Shown: one piece after another, positions 59,601 to 61,278 of the stretch
Layout of the letters: the number at the start of each line of letters is the position of its first letter
Position numbering within the stretch: the first letter of the stretch is position 1
Assembly: GCA_947626315.1 (NCBI GenBank)
Contig: CANQRQ010000014.1
Span: 1-61,278, forward strand
Length of the DNA stretch: 61,278 bases
Origin: an uncultured Oscillospiraceae bacterium
GTDB taxonomy: Bacteria > Bacillota > Clostridia > Oscillospirales > Oscillospiraceae
Direction: 5' to 3'
The notes under the pieces: model-generated
The model's database searches: none
What the model saw: only the letters and a program-made list of their open reading frames with translations
What the model was told of the DNA's origin: nothing
Made by a program: the position numbers and the translations under genes

Positions 59601-61205
59601 TTATCTAATTTTTCCCTTGGGCAGCTTCAAGGTCTCCTCCCGGCCGTCCAGGCGGTAGCGGATCAGATGCTTGTCCGGGTCCACCCGCACGTCCTCCGCC
59701 GTGAAGAGGCGCGTGAGCTCCCGGTAGGCCGCCCGCTGCTTCTCGTCATAGCGGCCCGGGTCGTCTGAGGTCAGCAGCACCCCGCCCAGCAGGGCGTTGA
59801 CCTTGGCCAGCAGCTGCTTTTCCCCCTCCGTGAGCCGGAGGTTTTCCGAGCGGAGGAAGAACACGTCCGGGTCGCTGAGCCAGGCCCGACCGTTGAGCTG
59901 CCGCCGGGCCAGGGTGTTCTCCAGGGCCTGCCGGGTGGAGACCCGCTCCCGGTGGGCCAGGCGCATATAGGACTTGTCGTCCCAGTCCAGGCTCACATCG
60001 CAGCTGATCCGGCAGTAGTCCACCAGGCCGAAGGCGGGCATCAGCGGCACGCCGCAGCCCAGGATCAGCTTGTCCCCGCAGAGCCGGCGCAGCAGCTCCA
60101 GGGCCCGGATCATCCGGCCGGCCCGGCTCTCCTCCGGCCCGCCGAAGGGGGCCGCGGCGTAGAGAAAGTCCAGCTTCACCAGGTCAAAGCCCCACTGGTT
60201 CAGAACCCGGTCAAAGCACTGGGCCAGATAGTCCTGGACCGGGGGCAGGTCGATGTTCAGCCCGTAGAAGCCGCCCCAGTTGCAGCCCGCCTTCCAGGGC
60301 CGGCCCAGCTCGTCCTGCAGCAGCCAGCCCGGGTGCTCCAGGGCCAGGCGGGAGCCCTCCCGGGCGGCGAAGGGGGCCAGCCAGAGCCCAGCCAGAAAGC
60401 CCGCGGCGTGGATCTCCTCCGCCAGCCCCTGGAGGCCCTGGGGAAATTTCTCCTCGTCCGGCGTCCAGTCTCCCACGGCCCGCTCCCAGCCGTCGTCGAT
60501 CTGGAACAGGTCCCCCGGCTCCAGCAGGGCCGCGCAGCCGCTCAGGTCGGAGCGGACGCTGGCCTCGTCGATGGCCTCATAGCGGTTATACCAACTGGAG
60601 TAGCCCTTCAGGGGCTTGGCCTTGGGGGCCGGGCGGCCCAGCGCCTTGAACCAGGCGTCAAAGACCTCGTCCTCCGTGCCCTCGGCATAAAACAGGTCCA
60701 GCGCGTGGAAGTCCCCGCCGCAGCGGAGGCCCCGGCAGTCTCGCTCCACGCGCAGCAGGGCCTGGCCTGCGTCATAGGAGAAGACCGTGTAGCCCGGCCG
60801 CTCGTCCAGAGAGGCGAAGAGCCGGTAGTGTTCCCCCTGCCGGAACGTGCAGTAGGAGAAGCCGTGGGAGCAGCCCGGGCGGTTGGGGTAGTCCATGAAA
60901 TGGTAGTCCCCGTAGCGGTCCAGGCTGAACCGGTCGATCACCGCCTGGGGCAGGCCGTTCAGGCCCCGGAGCCGGTCCTTGGCGCCCAGCTCCGGGCAAT
61001 GGGTCCAGGTCTGGTAGCCGTTCATGAAGAGCTTCTCTCCCGGCTGCAGGGGCAGGTGCAGCAGGGCGGAGACTTCCTCCAGATGCCCCTCCGGCAGGCT
61101 GGGGCGCAGATGCAGCTCTCCCCGGTCGGGAAGCTCCGCTTTGCCCCGCAGGGCGGTGGGGCCGTCTTTCTCGGCAAGCCGGATATTCCAATGCAGCTCC
61201 ATCAT
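59601..61205 (-). CDS. Alpha-galactosidase, GH36 type
   Basis: 534 aa. A beta-rich N-terminal domain (~1-190) leads to a TIM barrel with GYSSWYNRYEAID, FQIDDGWERAVGDW, the nucleophile Asp in LVKLDFLYAA and the acid/base Asp in RISCDVSLDW, all expected for GH36. No signal peptide, so it is cytosolic and hydrolyses imported alpha-galactosides (raffinose, melibiose). Shorter than ~700-aa family members. The start is uncertain: ATG 61205 or 61202, with no strong SD. Confidence 0.85.
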   Translation of the reverse strand: MMELHWNIRLAEKDGPTALRGKAELPDRGELHLRPSLPEGHLEEVSALLHLPLQPGEKLFMNGYQTWTHCPELGAKDRLRGLNGLPQAVIDRFSLDRYGDYHFMDYPNRPGCSHGFSYCTFRQGEHYRLFASLDERPGYTVFSYDAGQALLRVERDCRGLRCGGDFHALDLFYAEGTEDEVFDAWFKALGRPAPKAKPLKGYSSWYNRYEAIDEASVRSDLSGCAALLEPGDLFQIDDGWERAVGDWTPDEEKFPQGLQGLAEEIHAAGFLAGLWLAPFAAREGSRLALEHPGWLLQDELGRPWKAGCNWGGFYGLNIDLPPVQDYLAQCFDRVLNQWGFDLVKLDFLYAAAPFGGPEESRAGRMIRALELLRRLCGDKLILGCGVPLMPAFGLVDYCRISCDVSLDWDDKSYMRLAHRERVSTRQALENTLARRQLNGRAWLSDPDVFFLRSENLRLTEGEKQLLAKVNALLGGVLLTSDDPGRYDEKQRAAYRELTRLFTAEDVRVDPDKHLIRYRLDGREETLKLPKGKIR

Positions 61206-61278
61206 GTTAATTACCATGCCGGTGCGGCACCAGCACAAATAGGGATGAAAACAGATGCCGCAAAATTATCTGTTTTCC
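61206..61278 (-). promoter_or_regulatory. Palindrome upstream of the alpha-galactosidase gene
   Basis: GAAAACAGAT (61247-61256) and ATCTGTTTTC (61268-61277) are perfect 10-bp arms around an 11-nt spacer. They may be a regulator site or the terminator of a gene outside the window. No promoter is identified before the window ends. Confidence 0.55.

Overview
The window reads as chromosomal DNA of a GC-rich, anaerobic, Gram-positive clostridium, most likely a butyrate-forming gut Oscillospiraceae (Flavonifractor/Lawsonibacter-like). This is inferred from DnaD plus a DnaI-type ATPase, class III fructose-bisphosphatase, HrcA/CIRCE control of heat-shock genes, TRAP and CstA transporters, a butyryl/4-hydroxybutyrate-type CoA-transferase, frequent GTG/TTG starts with strong Shine-Dalgarno (SD) sequences, and intrinsic terminators. 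No rRNA, tRNA or CRISPR array was found.

Layout. 1-3.5 kb: a small mobile module of three translationally coupled genes (XRE repressor, KilA-N protein, large serine recombinase), followed by a hairpin-rich tail. 3.5-5.8 kb: TetR-controlled ABC exporter. 6-9.4 kb: an orphan propeller/solute-binding lipoprotein and a PTS-IIC-like membrane protein. 9.5-10.5 kb: a lone Abi_2 (HEPN-type) gene with its own promoter and terminator. 10.6-14.5 kb: class III FBPase, DUF5655 and flavodoxin operon, then a stand-alone E2-like acyltransferase. 14.7-16.7 kb: DnaD and helicase-loader genes, divergent from a long rightward block at 16.8-30.9 kb: U32 peptidase, Maf, MreC, MreD, PBP2, a degenerate MgsA-like protein, HisS, AspS, YifB, ThiI, CinA.

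31-36 kb: leftward CoA-transferase, prolyl-tRNA deacylase and membrane-protein operon; CstA; an unknown gene. 36.5-40.7 kb: rRNA methyltransferase, lipid kinase, CIRCE-controlled groESL. 40.8-47.6 kb: a catabolic cluster (split transketolase, complete TRAP transporter, zinc dehydrogenase) with a consensus promoter, two GntR-type operators and the GntR gene. 47.8-49.7 kb: macro-domain/VWA pair with a hairpin that can cover the VWA ribosome-binding site. 50-53.9 kb: hybrid sensor kinase plus a partner-less solute-binding lipoprotein. 54.1-57.3 kb: PpiC foldase, broken ECF sigma gene, a structured ncRNA (possible raiA motif) enclosed by exact 17-bp inverted repeats, CIRCE-linked hsp20. 57.3-61.3 kb: AraC regulator divergent from a dicarboxylate symporter, then a GH36 alpha-galactosidase.

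Best second looks: the inverted-repeat-bounded ncRNA; the MgsA-like protein lacking the catalytic Asp; the GntR/TRAP/transketolase cluster of unknown substrate; the SD-sequestering hairpin before the VWA gene; two divergent promoter pairs with overlapping or shared -35 boxes; and the recombinase tail reading through a probable element junction. All functions are inferred from motifs read by eye, without database searches.
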